Position numbers and translations under genes: made by a program. The notes under the pieces were generated by a model. The model had not been told where the DNA came from. It did no database searches and saw nothing but the letters and a program-made list of their open reading frames with translations. This document shows, piece after piece, positions 4,719 through 5,166 of a stretch of DNA of 5,166 nt. The stretch lies in contig JAUNQQ010000032.1 of assembly GCA_030536095.1 (NCBI GenBank), forward strand, positions 1 through 5,166, in the 5' to 3' direction. Numbering within the stretch: the first letter of the stretch is position 1; every line of letters starts with the position of its first letter. Source of the stretch: Candidatus Saccharimonadota bacterium (lineage in GTDB: Bacteria; Patescibacteriota; Saccharimonadia; Saccharimonadales; Saccharimonadaceae).

Positions 4719-5166
4719 CTAGTCTTGATTTTTTATGGGTTTATTTTTTAGTACAATAAGATATCCGAGATAGAGAGACGTGGCGAACGCAAGAAAACGG
4801 CTGAGCTTAACTAAGTTAGTATTAGTATATTCAACAGTAATTGTTTCCGGAGAAGAGATTTTTATCTGAACGAAGCCATTAGGTGACTCGACATAGGGGA
4901 TATTTTCGCCGGATTTTGTGGTGATTTTATATCCGAGATAATAGAGGCGAGGAAGTTCAATCGTAATGTCAGAGGTAAGTTCTGAGACAGAGAAAGAAAG
5001 ATAGGGTGTGCGACTTTTTACATCAGAAATTGTCGCAGAACCAGAGATAACAATGGGATCCGATGAGCGCATGGTCAATAATGGTAGATTAGTATTAATA
5101 CCAGGAACGGGGCGCGTAGTTTTTACGGGGAGATATTCGCGTCCCCAGCCAAGACCATAATAATCA
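4719..5166 (-). CDS. C-terminal part of a YfhO-like multi-pass membrane protein (partial, 5' end outside window)
   Basis: The frame is open from the right edge to TAG at 4721-4719 and gives 148 residues; the internal TTG at 5078 is not a real start, because the frame continues with WGREYLPVKT (7-16) before it. The fragment has that EYLPV motif, a beta-rich region (about 36-115) containing LPRLYYLGYKI (71-81) and NGFVQIKI (96-103), then one membrane helix (about 119-139) and a short Lys-rich tail. Order and motifs match the end of YfhO/PTPS-related membrane proteins, large polytopic proteins with a GT-C-like fold; in Firmicutes YfhO glycosylates lipoteichoic acid. The catalytic N-terminal part lies outside the window, so the substrate is unknown. 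Only 46 bases, without a terminator, separate it from the beta-helix gene downstream, so co-transcription is possible. A glycan-modification role near a surface protein is inference. Confidence 0.75.
   Translation of the reverse strand, partial: DYYGLGWGREYLPVKTTRPVPGINTNLPLLTMRSSDPIVISGSATISDVKSRTPYLSFSVSELTSDITIELPRLYYLGYKITTKSGENIPYVESPNGFVQIKISSPETITVEYTNTNLVKLSRFLAFATSLYLGYLIVLKNKPIKNQD

Noticed and set aside
5076..5078. TTG 5078 as a complete gene start for the YfhO-like fragment
   Set aside because: The frame stays open to the window edge and carries the family-like EYLPV motif upstream, so the gene is truncated by the window.
1..5166. CRISPR array, insertion sequence, tRNA or rRNA
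   Set aside because: No regularly spaced direct repeats, transposase-like frame, terminal inverted repeats, cloverleaf or rRNA signature was seen on either strand.

Overview
The window reads as part of a small-genome, Gram-positive-like bacterium. The best guess is a host-associated Saccharibacteria (TM7/Patescibacteria) lineage. This rests on the mix of genes, on recalled resemblance of the KhpA and YfhO-like proteins to that group, and on compact promoters that give very short leaders; no ribosomal or marker gene is present to prove it. TGA ends the diguanylate cyclase gene, directly followed by a good terminator, so the code looks standard and not the UGA-glycine code of Gracilibacteria/SR1.

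Layout. Three plus-strand genes occupy the left half and three minus-strand genes the right half, meeting at about 2467-2564. From the left: (1) the C-terminal end of a surface protein with a VPDTG sorting-like motif, a membrane helix and a basic tail (1-366); (2) a six-helix HdeD/DUF308 membrane protein with a precise 55-residue threefold repeat and a charged Lys/Glu tail (493-1164); (3) a membrane-anchored GGDEF diguanylate cyclase with intact catalytic and inhibitory sites (1351-2466). On the minus strand, from the right: (4) the C-terminal end of a YfhO-like multi-pass membrane protein (5166-4719); (5) a secreted, membrane-anchored beta-helix surface protein (4672-3068); (6) a KhpA-type KH RNA-binding protein with a long acidic tail (2987-2565).

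Regulation is unusually easy to read. Good sigma70-type promoters precede the HdeD-like gene, the cyclase and khpA, and an extended -10 precedes the beta-helix gene. Strong intrinsic terminators follow the first three genes, and a bidirectional one lies between the convergent cyclase and khpA genes. Most genes therefore look like single transcription units. The exception is the right-hand pair, which has no terminator between the YfhO-like gene and the beta-helix gene.

Five of six genes encode envelope proteins (surface, membrane, signalling). No classical mobile element, CRISPR array, tRNA or rRNA is visible, and no intergenic stretch exceeds 300 bases. The most notable items are the complete c-di-GMP synthase, with an N-terminus and base composition suggesting acquisition from Firmicutes, and the beta-helix surface protein, which also resembles Firmicutes proteins. 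I do not see convincing evidence for a new multi-gene system.
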